64,000 bases of DNA from an uncultured Opitutia bacterium (GTDB lineage: Bacteria; Verrucomicrobiota; Verrucomicrobiia; Opitutales; Opitutaceae): positions 62,001 to 126,000 of the forward strand of contig CAIJZY010000010.1 in NCBI GenBank assembly GCA_903825285.1, read 5' to 3'. Every line of letters begins with the position of its first letter. The stretch's first letter is position 1. Made by a program: the position numbers and the translations under genes. The notes under the pieces were generated by a model, which saw nothing but the letters and a program-made list of their open reading frames with translations, was not told the DNA's origin and searched no databases. Shown here in pieces: positions 7,743 through 16,391 of the stretch.

Positions 7743-9593
7743 ATGCAACCCAACCCTCATGAAGATGAATTCCACTCCCGGCTCGACACCGGGCTGTGGT
7801 GGAAGATCTTCCGCCGCGCGCTGCAGCTGAAGCAGTACCTGATCCCGCTGGTGGCCACGGCGGTGATCATCGCGATGTGCGACGCGGGCTTCGCGCAGAT
7901 CACCCGCTGGGTCATCGACGGCGTCGTGCGCGATGGCGCGCATGCGCCCTTCGTCCGCTACATCGCCGTCTACACCTTCGCCACCGTCGTGCTCTGCGCC
8001 GGCATCTGGGTCTTCATCGAGATGGCCGGCAACCTCTCCAACCGGCTGGCGCACGACATCCGCCGCGACTGCTTCGACCGGCTCCAGGAGCTGGAATTCG
8101 CCTTCTTCGACACGCGGCCCGTCGGCTGGCTCATCACCCGGCTCACCTCCGACTGCGACCGGCTCGCCCGCATCCTCGCCTGGGGCTTCCTGGACATGGT
8201 CTGGGGCTTCAGCTACGTGGTCATGATCGCCGCCAGCCTGCTCTGGATGAACTGGCGGCTGGGCCTGATCGTCATCGGCATCGTGCCGCCGCTCGCCGTG
8301 ATCTCGAAGCTCTTCCAGCGGAAGATGCTCCTCAGCGCGCGCGAGATCCGGAAATACAACTCCCAGATCACCGCCGGCTACAACGAGTCGATCCAGGGCG
8401 TGCGCACCACCAAGACCCTGGTCCGCGAGCGGGAGAACCTCGCCGAGTTCCAGCAGCTCTCCACCCGCATGTTCGACGCCTCCGTGCTCAACGCCCGGCA
8501 GAACGCGCTCTATTTCCCGATCGTCACCACGCTGGGCAGCCTCGCCGCCGGACTCGCGCTCTGGCGCGGTGGCTACCTCGCAGCCGGCGGCGCCATCAGC
8601 CTCGGCACGCTGGTCGCCTTCATCAACTTCGCCGGCCAGTTCTTCAACCCCATCAACCAGCTCGCCCAGCGCCTCACCGAGATGCAGGGCGCCCAGGCCG
8701 CCGGCGAGCGCGTCATGGGCCTGCTCGCCACCGTGCCCAAGATCAAGGACTCCGACGCCGTGAAGGCGCGGATCGCCCAATCCCGGACGCCGGATGCCGG
8801 CACGGCCATCGACGGCCTGCCCTCGAAGATCGAGACGATCGAGTTCCGCCACGTGACCTTCAGCTACGACACGGGGCCGGTGGTCCTCCATGACTTCAAC
8901 CTCACCGTGCGGGCCGGCGAGACGATCGCGCTGGTCGGGCCCTCCGGCGGCGGCAAGAGCACCATCGTCTCCCTGGTCTGCCGGTTCTACGAGCCGACGG
9001 GCGGCCAGATCCTCATCAACGGCGTGGACTACCGCGACCGCGCCCTCGCCTGGCTGCAGGCGCAACTGGGCATCGTGCTGCAGACGCCGCACCTCTTCAA
9101 GGGCACGGTCCGCGAGAACATCCGCTACGGCCGGCTCGACGCCACCGACGCCGAGGTCGAGGCCGCCGCCCAGCTGGTCAACGCGCACGAATTCATCCTG
9201 CAGATGGAAAAGGGCTACGATTCCCCCGTCGGCGAGGCCGGCAACCGGCTCTCCACCGGCCAGCGGCAGCTGCTGTCCTTCGCCCGCGCCCTGCTGGCCC
9301 AGCCGCAGCTCTTCGTGATGGACGAGGCCACGTCCTCCATCGACACCGAGACGGAGCAGCTCATCCAGCGCGGGCTCGAGACGATTTTCACGGGCCGCAT
9401 CAGCTTCGTCATCGCCCACCGGCTCAGCACGATCCGCCGCGCCGACCGCATCCTGGTCATCACCCAGGGCCGGATCGAGGAGTGCGGCACCCACGCCGAG
9501 CTGCTCCAGCGCCGCGGCCACTACCACGAGCTCTACACGAGCCAGTTCCGCCGCGAGCGCGAGGAAGCGGTCCTCGAGGGCGCTGCGAAATAA
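7743..9593 (+). CDS. ABC exporter half-transporter 2 (heterodimer subunit with canonical Walker B)
   Basis: The product has 616 residues from the ATG at 7743; an upstream TTG start would lie inside the repeat. Six membrane helices (about 20-320) precede the ATPase domain, which has Walker A GPSGGGKST (about 399), Walker B LFVMDE with the catalytic Glu, and an H-loop in VIAHRLST. The signature reads LSTGQ instead of LSGGQ. This complements the degenerate Walker B of the partner: the two defects meet in one composite site and leave the other site intact, as in known heterodimeric exporters. It acts in the inner membrane, using ATP to export a substrate that cannot be named from sequence. Confidence 0.93.
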   Translation: MQPNPHEDEFHSRLDTGLWWKIFRRALQLKQYLIPLVATAVIIAMCDAGFAQITRWVIDGVVRDGAHAPFVRYIAVYTFATVVLCAGIWVFIEMAGNLSNRLAHDIRRDCFDRLQELEFAFFDTRPVGWLITRLTSDCDRLARILAWGFLDMVWGFSYVVMIAASLLWMNWRLGLIVIGIVPPLAVISKLFQRKMLLSAREIRKYNSQITAGYNESIQGVRTTKTLVRERENLAEFQQLSTRMFDASVLNARQNALYFPIVTTLGSLAAGLALWRGGYLAAGGAISLGTLVAFINFAGQFFNPINQLAQRLTEMQGAQAAGERVMGLLATVPKIKDSDAVKARIAQSRTPDAGTAIDGLPSKIETIEFRHVTFSYDTGPVVLHDFNLTVRAGETIALVGPSGGGKSTIVSLVCRFYEPTGGQILINGVDYRDRALAWLQAQLGIVLQTPHLFKGTVRENIRYGRLDATDAEVEAAAQLVNAHEFILQMEKGYDSPVGEAGNRLSTGQRQLLSFARALLAQPQLFVMDEATSSIDTETEQLIQRGLETIFTGRISFVIAHRLSTIRRADRILVITQGRIEECGTHAELLQRRGHYHELYTSQFRREREEAVLEGAAK

Positions 9594-9640
9594 TTTTCGC
9601 CACGAAGGCCGCCAAGTGCGCGAAGCTTTCGATCCGTTTT

Positions 9641-9796
9641 TACCACGAAATACACGAAACACACGAAAGGGAGCGGAGGGCGCTGCGGATCGGACCGGAT
9701 GCGATGGATGCCGGATCCAAATCATGGATCAGAAACCTGCCGGGCTGAGCCTGCTTCGTCTGTTCCCTTTCGTGTGTTTCGTATGTTTCGTGGTTA
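9641..9796. repeat. CACGAA-family inverted repeat, copy B
   Basis: Left arm TACCACGAAATACACGAAAC continues through GGGAGCGGAGGGCGCTGCGGATCGGACCGGATG-like sequence shared with copy A. The right arm ends CGTATGTTTCGTGGTTACC. A trailing half-unit with CTTGGCGGTGAAAA follows. The arms are near-perfect reverse complements, separated by about 100 nt. Confidence 0.85.
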
Positions 9797-9885
9797 CCCC
9801 CGGATCGAATCTTCGCGCGCTTGGCGGTGAAAATATCAAACGACCCCGCCTTGGCAGCGGGGCCGGTCCCTGCTCTCGTTTTCGT

Positions 9886-11496
9886 ATGACCCGCCGTCTT
9901 CCACTCCTCGCCCTGGCCGCCACCCTGCTCGCCGGCGGCTGCACGCGGCGGGAGACGCCCGCCGAGGAGGGCATCCGCACGCACACGCTCCTCGTCGGCA
10001 ACCAGAACGAGCCCGCCACGCTCGACCCCGCGCTGATCGACGCCGCCACCGACCAGAACATCGCCGTCGCGCTCTACGAGGGCCTCACGGTCCTCGACGA
10101 AAAAACCACGCGACCCCTGCCGGGCGTCGCCGAGCGCTGGGACATCTCGCCCGACGGCCTGACCTACACCTTCCACCTGCGGCCCAGCGCCCGGTGGTCC
10201 AACGGCGACCCGGTCACCGCCGACGACTTCGCCTACTCGTTCCAGCGCATCCTCACGCCGGGCCTCGGCGCCGTCTACGCCTACATGCTGTGGCCGATCC
10301 AAAACGCCGAGGCATTCAACGCCGGCCGGATCACCGATTTCCGCCAGGTGGGTGTCACCGTCGTTGATCCCCTCACCCTGCGCCTCACCCTCGCGCTGCC
10401 CACGCCGTACCTGCTCGCCCTCGCCGCCCACAGCACGTGGATGCCCGTCCACCGCGCCACGGTGGAGAAATTCGGCCGCATGGCGGACCGCGACACGGCC
10501 TGGACCCGCCCCGGCAACCTGGTCAGCAACGGCCCGTTCACGCTCACCGAGTGGCGGTCCAACGCCCGCGTGGTCGTCAGCCGCAACCCGCACTACTGGG
10601 ACGCCGCCCACAACCACCTCGAGCGCGTGATCTTCTTCCCGATCGAAAAGGCCGAGGTCGAGGAGCTCAACTTCCGCGCCGGCCAGCTCCATCTCACCTT
10701 TGCCCTGCCGCCATCCAAGATCGCGGCCTACCGGCAGGAGTCGCCCGGCCTCCTGCGGCTCGATCCGCTGCTCTACCTGCTCTACCTCAACTTCAACACC
10801 ACCAAGCCGCCGTTCACCGATCCGCGCGTGCGGCGTGCCCTCGCACTCGCGATCGACCACGCCGCGATCTCGCAGCGGGTCTACGGCGGCGCCAACCCGC
10901 CGGCCGAGACGATCAGCCCGCCCGACTGCGGCGGCTACACGCCCCCACCCGGCCTGACCCCGGATTACCCCGCCGCCCGCGCGCTGCTGGCGGAGGCCGG
11001 TTTTCCCGGCGGACGCGGTCTGCCACCGATCGCGCTGCAGGTCCTCAACGATGACAAGGTCCCGAAGGTCGCCGAGACGCTCCAGGCCATGTGGCAGCGC
11101 GAGCTCGGCGTCAGCATCAGCATCGAGCCCTACGAGCAGAAGACCTGGATCCAGAACCAGCAGACGCTCAGCCACACGCTCGGCCTGATGGGCTGGACCG
11201 CCGACTACGCCGATCCGATCACCTTTCTCAGCATCTTTGCCGGCGGCGGCGGCAACAACTGGACCGGCTGGAGCAACAAGGAGTACGACATCCTCATCGT
11301 GCAGGCCGCCTACACGGCCGACGCCCAAAAACGCTTCGCGATCCTCCAGCGCGCCGAGGCGCTGCTGCTCCAGCAGGCCCCCGTCGCCCCCGTCGTCTTC
11401 GGCGCACGCACCTACCTCATCCACCCCGCTGTCCGCAACTGGGCGCCCTCGCCCGTCGGCATTCACCGGTACCAGCTCGTCGAATTGGTGCCGTAG
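9886..11496 (+). CDS. Peptide ABC transporter substrate-binding lipoprotein (OppA family)
   Basis: The product has 536 residues. The N-terminus MTRRLPLLALAATLLAGGC is a lipoprotein signal with lipobox LAGGC. The mature part is a family-5 solute-binding protein: NEPATLDPALIDAATDQNIA and LYEGLTVLD near the start, then YTFHLRPSARWSNGDPVTADD, and NFNTTKPPFTDPRVRRALALA in the middle. These are OppA/DppA hallmarks. It should sit on the periplasmic side and bind oligopeptides for import. No permease or ATPase genes adjoin it; the exporter upstream is not a partner for a binding protein. The ATG at 9886 was chosen because upstream codons read through a repeat and would displace the signal peptide. 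Confidence 0.93.
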   Translation: MTRRLPLLALAATLLAGGCTRRETPAEEGIRTHTLLVGNQNEPATLDPALIDAATDQNIAVALYEGLTVLDEKTTRPLPGVAERWDISPDGLTYTFHLRPSARWSNGDPVTADDFAYSFQRILTPGLGAVYAYMLWPIQNAEAFNAGRITDFRQVGVTVVDPLTLRLTLALPTPYLLALAAHSTWMPVHRATVEKFGRMADRDTAWTRPGNLVSNGPFTLTEWRSNARVVVSRNPHYWDAAHNHLERVIFFPIEKAEVEELNFRAGQLHLTFALPPSKIAAYRQESPGLLRLDPLLYLLYLNFNTTKPPFTDPRVRRALALAIDHAAISQRVYGGANPPAETISPPDCGGYTPPPGLTPDYPAARALLAEAGFPGGRGLPPIALQVLNDDKVPKVAETLQAMWQRELGVSISIEPYEQKTWIQNQQTLSHTLGLMGWTADYADPITFLSIFAGGGGNNWTGWSNKEYDILIVQAAYTADAQKRFAILQRAEALLLQQAPVAPVVFGARTYLIHPAVRNWAPSPVGIHRYQLVELVP

Positions 11497-11510
11497 TTTC
11501 GATCCTTTGT

Positions 11511-11647
11511 TCACCACGAAACCTACGAAACACACGAAAGGGTCGGATCAGAGGAGACATGTGCCGGATCAATCCAAGGATCCGAGGCCTGCCATGCTGA
11601 GTCGGCTTCATCCGGACCTTTCGGGTGTTTCGTAGGTTTCGTGGTGA
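11511..11647. repeat. CACGAA-family inverted repeat, copy C
   Basis: The left arm begins TCACCACGAAACCTACGAAA and the right arm ends TTTCGTAGGTTTCGTGGTGA. The arms match over about 30 bp. The centre differs from copies A and B, so the arms rather than the core are conserved. A further half-unit with CTTCGCGGTGAAA lies at about 11672-11695. Confidence 0.85.
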
Positions 11648-11742
11648 AAAAACGGATCGAACTCCTTAGCGAACCTCGCGTGCTTCGCGGTGAAATGGGC
11701 CCGCGCTTGCACCAGCGGTCCCGCCGGCTCAATTTCACCCCG

Positions 11743-12213
11743 ATGCGCCTCGCCCTTCTGCTCGCCCTGCTGCTTGGAGCCGTCCCCGCCGTTCGCGCGA
11801 GTGACGTGGAGGTCGTCCGCGTCTGGACCGACTGGCGCACCGCCGAGTCGTTCGAGCGCATCTCCGAGTACTTCACCGGCCAGGAAAACACCGGCAGCGA
11901 CGTCGTCCGTCGCACGCAGCCCGCCACGCGCGCCGGCTTCTACTTCCTCGTCCGCCTGCGGAACCACGGTGCCGCCCAGCCCGCCGCGAAGCTGGTCATC
12001 TCCCTCATCAAGCCGGACTCCCCGCAGGTCCGCGTCTACACCTTCCCCGCGCCGCTCGCCGCGGGCGATACGGTCTTCCAGCTCGGCCTGACCGGCGCCG
12101 ACTGGCCCGGTCCCAAGGTCCACCCGGTCGCCTGGAAGCTCGAGGCCGTCGCCACCGACGGCACGCCGCTCGCCGTGGAGAAGAGTTTCCTGTGGGCAAA
12201 GCCCGGCCAGTGA
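11743..12213 (+). CDS. Small secreted protein of unknown function
   Basis: The product has 156 residues from the ATG at 11743. A signal peptide (MRLALLLALLLGAVPAVRA) leads to a mature domain with alternating beta-strand-like segments such as VRLRNHGAAQPAAKLVISLI and KPDSPQVRVYTFPAPL. It could be an immunoglobulin-like periplasmic protein, but I recognise no family. Its 3' end overlaps the next gene by 22 nt, so it is probably translationally coupled to the DNA glycosylase. What links a secreted protein with a DNA repair enzyme is unclear; the pairing may only be positional. Confidence 0.75.
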   Translation: MRLALLLALLLGAVPAVRASDVEVVRVWTDWRTAESFERISEYFTGQENTGSDVVRRTQPATRAGFYFLVRLRNHGAAQPAAKLVISLIKPDSPQVRVYTFPAPLAAGDTVFQLGLTGADWPGPKVHPVAWKLEAVATDGTPLAVEKSFLWAKPGQ

Positions 12214-13124
12214 CGCCGGCGGCGTGGTCGGACTGGCAGCCGCTGCCGTCACGCGCGCCACTCACTGCTGCCATCCTCGCCGAGACGCTCGACGGCGGCC
12301 AGGCCTTCCGCTGGCACCGCACGCCCGACGAAGCCTGGCAGGGCGTCTTCGGCGGGCATGTCGCCCGGCTCTCCCTCGACGACGCCGGACTCCCCCGCTG
12401 GTCCGCGCCGCTGCCGCACGCCGCCGGCACCGCATCCGCGCTGTCGCATTATTTCGCCGGCAACGGCGACCCGCACGAGCTGGCCGACTCGCTGCCCTGG
12501 CGCAGCGACGCCCACCTCGCCCGCTGCCTCGCGGAGTTCCCCGGCCTCCGCATCCTCCGCCAGCCCTTCGGCGAGACCCTGCTCTGCTTCCTCTGCAGCG
12601 CGACCAAGCAGATCGTGCAGATCAAGCAGATGGTGGATCTGCTCGCCCAACGGCACGGAGAGCCGTTGGGCAAATTCCAAGGCTCAAACGCCAAATCCCA
12701 AACTTTCAGCGGCTGTCGCCTGCCGAGCTGGGATGAGATCGCGCAAGTCCCCGAGGCCACCCTGCGCCAGTGCCAGCTCGGGTTCCGCGCGCGGTTCATC
12801 CACCAGACGGCCCGCTTCCTGGCGGCGCATCCCGGCTGGCTGGAGGAGACGGAGCGGCTCCCCTACGTCGAGGCGAAGGAACGGCTCTGCTCGCTGCCCG
12901 GGGTCGGCGAGAAGGTGGCCGACTGCGTCCTGCTGTTCGGCGCCGGCCGCCTCGAGGCGTTCCCGGTGGACACCTGGATCCTCAAGGCGATGGCCGCGCG
13001 CTACGGACTCGAGGGCTGGAAACCGGCGCAGGTCGCCCAGTTCGGACGCGCGCATTTCGGTCCCCTCGCGGGCTTCGCCCAGCAGTACATTTTTGCCTGG
13101 GAGCGGAAAATGGCGAGGAGCTGA
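12192..13124 (+). CDS. ogg: 8-oxoguanine DNA glycosylase/AP lyase (OGG1 type)
   Basis: The product has 310 residues, starting at GTG 12192 because no ATG fits; it overlaps the preceding gene. The OGG N-terminal domain is marked by DGGQAFRWHR. The helix-hairpin-helix/GPD core has LPGVGEKVADC, in which Lys (about 241) is the Schiff-base nucleophile, and PVDTW, in which Asp (about 259) is the catalytic acid. The enzyme removes 8-oxoguanine from DNA and nicks the resulting abasic site. Residues about 160-175 (KFQGSNAKSQTFSG) look foreign: the DNA TTCCAAGGCTCAAACGCCAA and what follows is like an intergenic repeat, and it falls in the loop between IKQMVDLLAQRHGEPLG and RLPSWDEIAQ. The frame is kept, so the enzyme may still work. 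Confidence 0.88.
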   Translation: MGKARPVTPAAWSDWQPLPSRAPLTAAILAETLDGGQAFRWHRTPDEAWQGVFGGHVARLSLDDAGLPRWSAPLPHAAGTASALSHYFAGNGDPHELADSLPWRSDAHLARCLAEFPGLRILRQPFGETLLCFLCSATKQIVQIKQMVDLLAQRHGEPLGKFQGSNAKSQTFSGCRLPSWDEIAQVPEATLRQCQLGFRARFIHQTARFLAAHPGWLEETERLPYVEAKERLCSLPGVGEKVADCVLLFGAGRLEAFPVDTWILKAMAARYGLEGWKPAQVAQFGRAHFGPLAGFAQQYIFAWERKMARS

Positions 13125-13556
13125 GGCGGAAAGTTCGTTTTTACCGCGAAGCGCGCGAAGCTGTCGTTCCTTTATTACCACGAAGGGCACGAAGCACACG
13201 ATGAGGGAGCCCACAAAGCTCCGTTCGGACGCGCGCCCTGCGTGCCGCAGGACTTCGTCCGAACTCACTGGGTGAAGAAGCATCCCACGGTCCCTTGGCT
13301 CAGGGGGATTGGCTTCGGATCGACCTACACGTAGGCCGTCAACAAGCGCTGCATAGCAGCGAGCAGTTGATGGCCGACCTTCGTGCGCTTCGTGCCCTTC
13401 GTGGTTAAAAAGGATCGAAAGCTTCGCGCTCTTCGCGCCCTTCGCGGTGAAATAATGGGGCCGCGGCGCCCTCGCCGCGCGGTTTGGAAACAACGGAATG
13501 ACCCCAACCACGGCGGGGGCGTCGCGGCTCCATCCTTCGGTTTCGACGACCCCACG
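13125..13556. repeat. CACGAA-family composite repeat (copy D) plus GC-rich hairpin element
   Basis: No gene is visible in this gap. It opens with half-units (TTACCGCGAAGCGCGCGAAG), then has a left arm TTACCACGAAGGGCACGAAG (13175) and a right arm CTTCGTGCCCTTCGTGGTTA (to 13406). Between them is a 70-nt block (about 13207-13279) starting GGGAGCCCACAAAGCTCCGT, found again at 17399-17474 and inverted at about 15038-15103. At 13457-13532 is a hairpin whose arms are CCGCGGCGCCCTCGCCGCGC and its near complement. Confidence 0.8.
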
Positions 13557-13557
13557 C

Positions 13558-14796
13558 TCAGCCGACCATCGGCGCCGCCGGCGGCGCACCTTCCGGTGCC
13601 GCCTGCCCGATCTGCGCCAGGATCTTGGTGAACCACGGCGTGTGGACGTCGAAGTGCTTGCCGCCCTTGATGCGCGGGAACTCGATCGCGCGGAGCTCGT
13701 TGCCGCGCTCCTCGTCCTCGCCCACCACGCCGCTCTCGCGCCGCAGGGCGCAGGTGACGGCGTGACGCACGCAGCGGTCGATCAGGCCGAGGTCCGCGCT
13801 GTTGGCGGCCGCGGCGCGGGCGAAATAGCCGCTCTTCTGGACGAGCACCTTGTCGGCGCCCAGCAGCTTCGCGAAGCGCTCGCCGAACCACTTGCCCGGG
13901 TTGATCAGGTCCAGCTTCACGTGGCCGAACGGGTCCCGCGGCGGCTCCTCGCCGCGCGCGATCATCTCGGCGACGATCTGCTCCACCCCCGCGCCCTCGC
14001 TGAGGAAGATGTTCGCGTTGCCCTCGTGGTCCATGACCGCCCGCAGCCGCGTGGCCTCGCTGGCGATGTCGAAGGGCAGCTCCGGCAGGTAGACGCCGTG
14101 CACGGACATGCGGTCGCGCTTGATGCCGAGGCTCGGGACGTACGGCTGGGACTCAAGCAGCTTGAGGTACTCGTAGGTCGTGGCGGCGGCGAGCCAGCCG
14201 CAGTGCCGGCCCATGATCTCGTGGATGATGAGCACGCGCGTGCTCGAGCTGTGCTCGGCAACGACGCGCTGGAAGAACAGCGCACCCTCGCGCGCCGCGG
14301 TCAGCGCGCCGAGGCTCTGCCGGATCGGGATGATGTCGTTGTCGATCGTCTTGGGCAGGCCGATGACGGTCAGCTCGTGACCCTCCTTCGCGAGATAGGC
14401 GGCGAGGTCGGCCGCGGTCGTGTTGGTGTCGTCGCCGCCGATGGTGTGGAGCACGTCCACGCCGTCCTTGCGCAGCTGCCCGGCCGCCACGGCCAGGGGG
14501 TCCTGACCCTCCTTCACCAGCCCGCGCTTCAGGCAGTCCTTCACGTTGGTCAGCTTCACCCGGCTGTTGCCGATGGGGCTGCCGCCGTAGTGGCGGAGCA
14601 CACGGGCGGAGTCGCGGAGGTCGTCCGCCACCGGGATCTTGTCGCCCAGGAGGAGTCCCTTGTACCCGTTGCGGTAGCAGATCAGCACGATCTCGGGCGC
14701 GAGGGCCGTGTAACGCTCGATCAGGCCGCCCGTGGCGGCACTGAGGCAGGGAGCAAGCCCGCCGGCGGTGAGAATGGCTACTTTGCGTGGAGGCAT
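13558..14796 (-). CDS. pfp: Pyrophosphate-dependent phosphofructokinase
   Basis: The product has 412 residues from the ATG at 14796 (a TTG 33 nt upstream is the alternative). The N-terminus VAILTAGGLAPCLSAATGG is the sugar-phosphate/PPi loop. GGDDTNT (about 118-124) carries the second Asp that marks PPi-dependent enzymes in place of the GGDGS of ATP-dependent ones. PKTIDND (about 150) holds the catalytic Asp, and IHEIMGRHCGWLA follows. It interconverts fructose 6-phosphate and fructose 1,6-bisphosphate with pyrophosphate, so it can run in both glycolysis and gluconeogenesis. It appears to be a single-gene unit between two repeat-filled gaps. Confidence 0.93.
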   Translation of the reverse strand: MPPRKVAILTAGGLAPCLSAATGGLIERYTALAPEIVLICYRNGYKGLLLGDKIPVADDLRDSARVLRHYGGSPIGNSRVKLTNVKDCLKRGLVKEGQDPLAVAAGQLRKDGVDVLHTIGGDDTNTTAADLAAYLAKEGHELTVIGLPKTIDNDIIPIRQSLGALTAAREGALFFQRVVAEHSSSTRVLIIHEIMGRHCGWLAAATTYEYLKLLESQPYVPSLGIKRDRMSVHGVYLPELPFDIASEATRLRAVMDHEGNANIFLSEGAGVEQIVAEMIARGEEPPRDPFGHVKLDLINPGKWFGERFAKLLGADKVLVQKSGYFARAAAANSADLGLIDRCVRHAVTCALRRESGVVGEDEERGNELRAIEFPRIKGGKHFDVHTPWFTKILAQIGQAAPEGAPPAAPMVG

Positions 14797-15152
14797 GAGT
14801 CGTTCAAATGGAGCATGTCTTGTGCTCAACGTCCAGCGTGCCCTCTGTCTTGCGGACTACGCCCCGCGCTGATGGCGAATATTCGCGGCGGCTGTAACAC
14901 CGTGACCCAATTCATTGTCACCGCGAAGAACACGAAGGGCACCAAGCCGACCTGATTTTCCCGCGGATGGCGCGGATCGGAGGGATTGATCGCGAAAGTG
15001 CGGAGATGCGAAAACAAACCTCCGGATTTTCCTTGCCGAATGAGTTCGGACGAAGTCCTGCGGCACGCAGGGCGCACGTCCGAACGGAGCTTCGTGGGCT
15101 CCCGCTTCGCGCTCTTCGTGGTAATAACGGATCGAAATCTATGCGGTGACAC
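14797..15152. repeat. Intergenic region with CACGAA-family composite repeat, copy E
   Basis: The left end carries TCACCGCGAAGAACACGAAG (from 14917). The right end carries CTTCGCGCTCTTCGTGGTAA (to about 15126). Inside, at about 15038-15103, is the GAACGGAGCTTCGTGGGCTC block, inverted relative to the copies at 13207 and 17399. No gene or clear terminator is visible. The upstream part (14797-14916) should hold the promoter of the phosphofructokinase gene, but I see no confident promoter motif. Confidence 0.7.
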
Positions 15153-15857
15153 TTACCCGCTCTGCCCCGCCCCAGGCACTCCCGCCGCCGCGGCCGGCGT
15201 CCGCCGCACCAGCCGCCACGGGAAAAAATACACCGCATAGACCACGGCATAGACCGCGAAGTTGTCGATCTTCGCGAAGCTCGCGAACGCGAAGAAGAAG
15301 ATCAGCAGGTGCAGCCGGACCACGTTCCGGTACGGGGCCATCATGCCGGTCATGCCACCCGGCTTCGCGGCTTCCGGCTCAAGCTGGAAGGCGTGCCGCT
15401 CCGCCACCGCGGCCAGCAGCACGAACGGCCAGTACGCCGCCAGCACGTGCAGGTAAAGCGCCAGGCCCGGGAAGCCGCCGCGCGGCGCACCGGGAATCGC
15501 CGGGAAAAACAGGTTCAGGAAAACCGAGTGCACGAAGTGGAACATCCCGAAGTGCACCGTGAAGAACGCCAGCAGCAGCAGCCCGCCCAGCAGGGCCAGC
15601 AGGCTCGCCGACGCCATCGCCAGCCACGGGCTGCCGTCCAGCTGCGCGCGCTCCTGCCACAGGCCCAGGCTGATCTGCACCGCGGGCCGGAACGCCCCCC
15701 ACACGATCATCGCGTAGCCCACCAGCAGGCTCGAGAGCCACAGGCTCCACACCAGGTCCCGCGTCTGCCAGTGCCCGTACCACGCCAGCGCCAGCCCCGC
15801 CACAAACGCCAGCGCATCCGCCCAAGCCGTCGTCCATTTTCCGCCGGAAGGGCTCAT
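15153..15857 (-). CDS. Multi-pass membrane protein, DUF6498-like
   Basis: The product has 234 residues from the ATG at 15857; a TTG 18 nt upstream is less likely. About six hydrophobic segments are visible, including ADALAFVAGLALAWYGHW, LLALLGGLLLLAFFTVHFGM and FAVYAVVYAVYFFPW. The motif FFTVHFGMFHFVHSVFL and the closing KIDNFAVYAVVYAVYFFP are typical of the DUF6498 family of inner-membrane proteins of unknown function. It stands alone between repeats and a convergent/divergent neighbour, so context does not add a role. Confidence 0.8.
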   Translation of the reverse strand: MSPSGGKWTTAWADALAFVAGLALAWYGHWQTRDLVWSLWLSSLLVGYAMIVWGAFRPAVQISLGLWQERAQLDGSPWLAMASASLLALLGGLLLLAFFTVHFGMFHFVHSVFLNLFFPAIPGAPRGGFPGLALYLHVLAAYWPFVLLAAVAERHAFQLEPEAAKPGGMTGMMAPYRNVVRLHLLIFFFAFASFAKIDNFAVYAVVYAVYFFPWRLVRRTPAAAAGVPGAGQSG

Positions 15858-15921
15858 CGGAAGTCGAAGTCGCAATTTAACACAGGCGGACTTGCCACGT
15901 CGTAGCCTCGGCGAAGACGGG

Positions 15922-16302
15922 CTACTTTGCGCGCTGGATCAGCTCGATCTCATAGCCCTCGGGGGCGTCGATGAACGCGATGACCGACCCGCTGCCGGTC
16001 GTGGTCGGGCCGTCGCTGAGCGCGAAGCCCTTCTTCGCCAGCTGGGCCGCGAAGGCCGCCAGGTCGTCCACCTCGAACGCCAGGTGCATCAGGTCGGGCT
16101 GCACCTGCACGGCCGGGCTGTTCGGCAGCTGGCAGATCTCGATTTCCTCGTCGCTGTTGGGCGTCTGGAGAAACGCCAGCTGCGCGCCGCGCGGCGAGGT
16201 GTGCTGCCGCGAGAGCTTCAGCCCCAGCGCCTCCTGGTAAAACTTCACCGTCTTCGCCAGATCGTTCACGCGCATGCGCGTGTGGAGCAGTTTCGTGACC
16301 AT
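15922..16302 (-). CDS. gloA: Glyoxalase I / lactoylglutathione lyase family protein
   Basis: The product has 126 residues from the ATG at 16302. It is a single VOC (beta-alpha-beta-beta-beta) domain pair. KLLHTRMRVNDLAKTVKFYQ and the downstream EALGLKL form the first module with the metal-binding His. HLAFEVDDLAAFAAQL and FIDAPEGYEIELIQ give the second His and the Glu. This is the canonical GloA arrangement. It would isomerise the hemithioacetal of methylglyoxal and a thiol. The open frame extends 10 codons further upstream, but those codons lie in a hairpin repeat (16303-16340), so the ATG at 16302 is preferred. Confidence 0.88.
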   Translation of the reverse strand: MVTKLLHTRMRVNDLAKTVKFYQEALGLKLSRQHTSPRGAQLAFLQTPNSDEEIEICQLPNSPAVQVQPDLMHLAFEVDDLAAFAAQLAKKGFALSDGPTTTGSGSVIAFIDAPEGYEIELIQRAK

Positions 16303-16390
16303 AACCCCAAGCTGCCGCTTGCCGTGGCTCACTGCAAGCGGCAGCTTGGGGAAGCTCGAATTTCGAATTTTGACCTTCGTGCTTCTCCCC
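16303..16390. repeat. CAAGCTGCCGCTTG hairpin plus AATTCGAAATTCGAG repeat
   Basis: CCCCAAGCTGCCGCTTG (16306-16322) and CAAGCGGCAGCTTGGGG (16333-16349) form a perfect 17-bp inverted repeat with a 10-nt loop. Directly after it, on the minus strand, is CGAAGGTCAAAATTCGAAAT followed by TCGAG. That unit is shared with a segment inside gcvP (41002-41044) and with the 3' end of the AraC-type gene (about 47974-48004). Confidence 0.8.
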
Positions 16391-16391
16391 C

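Noticed and set aside
9886-11496. The OppA-like lipoprotein as a partner of the upstream ABC genes
   Set aside because: The ABC pair are fused TMD-NBD exporters, which do not use binding proteins; a CACGAA repeat also separates the two.
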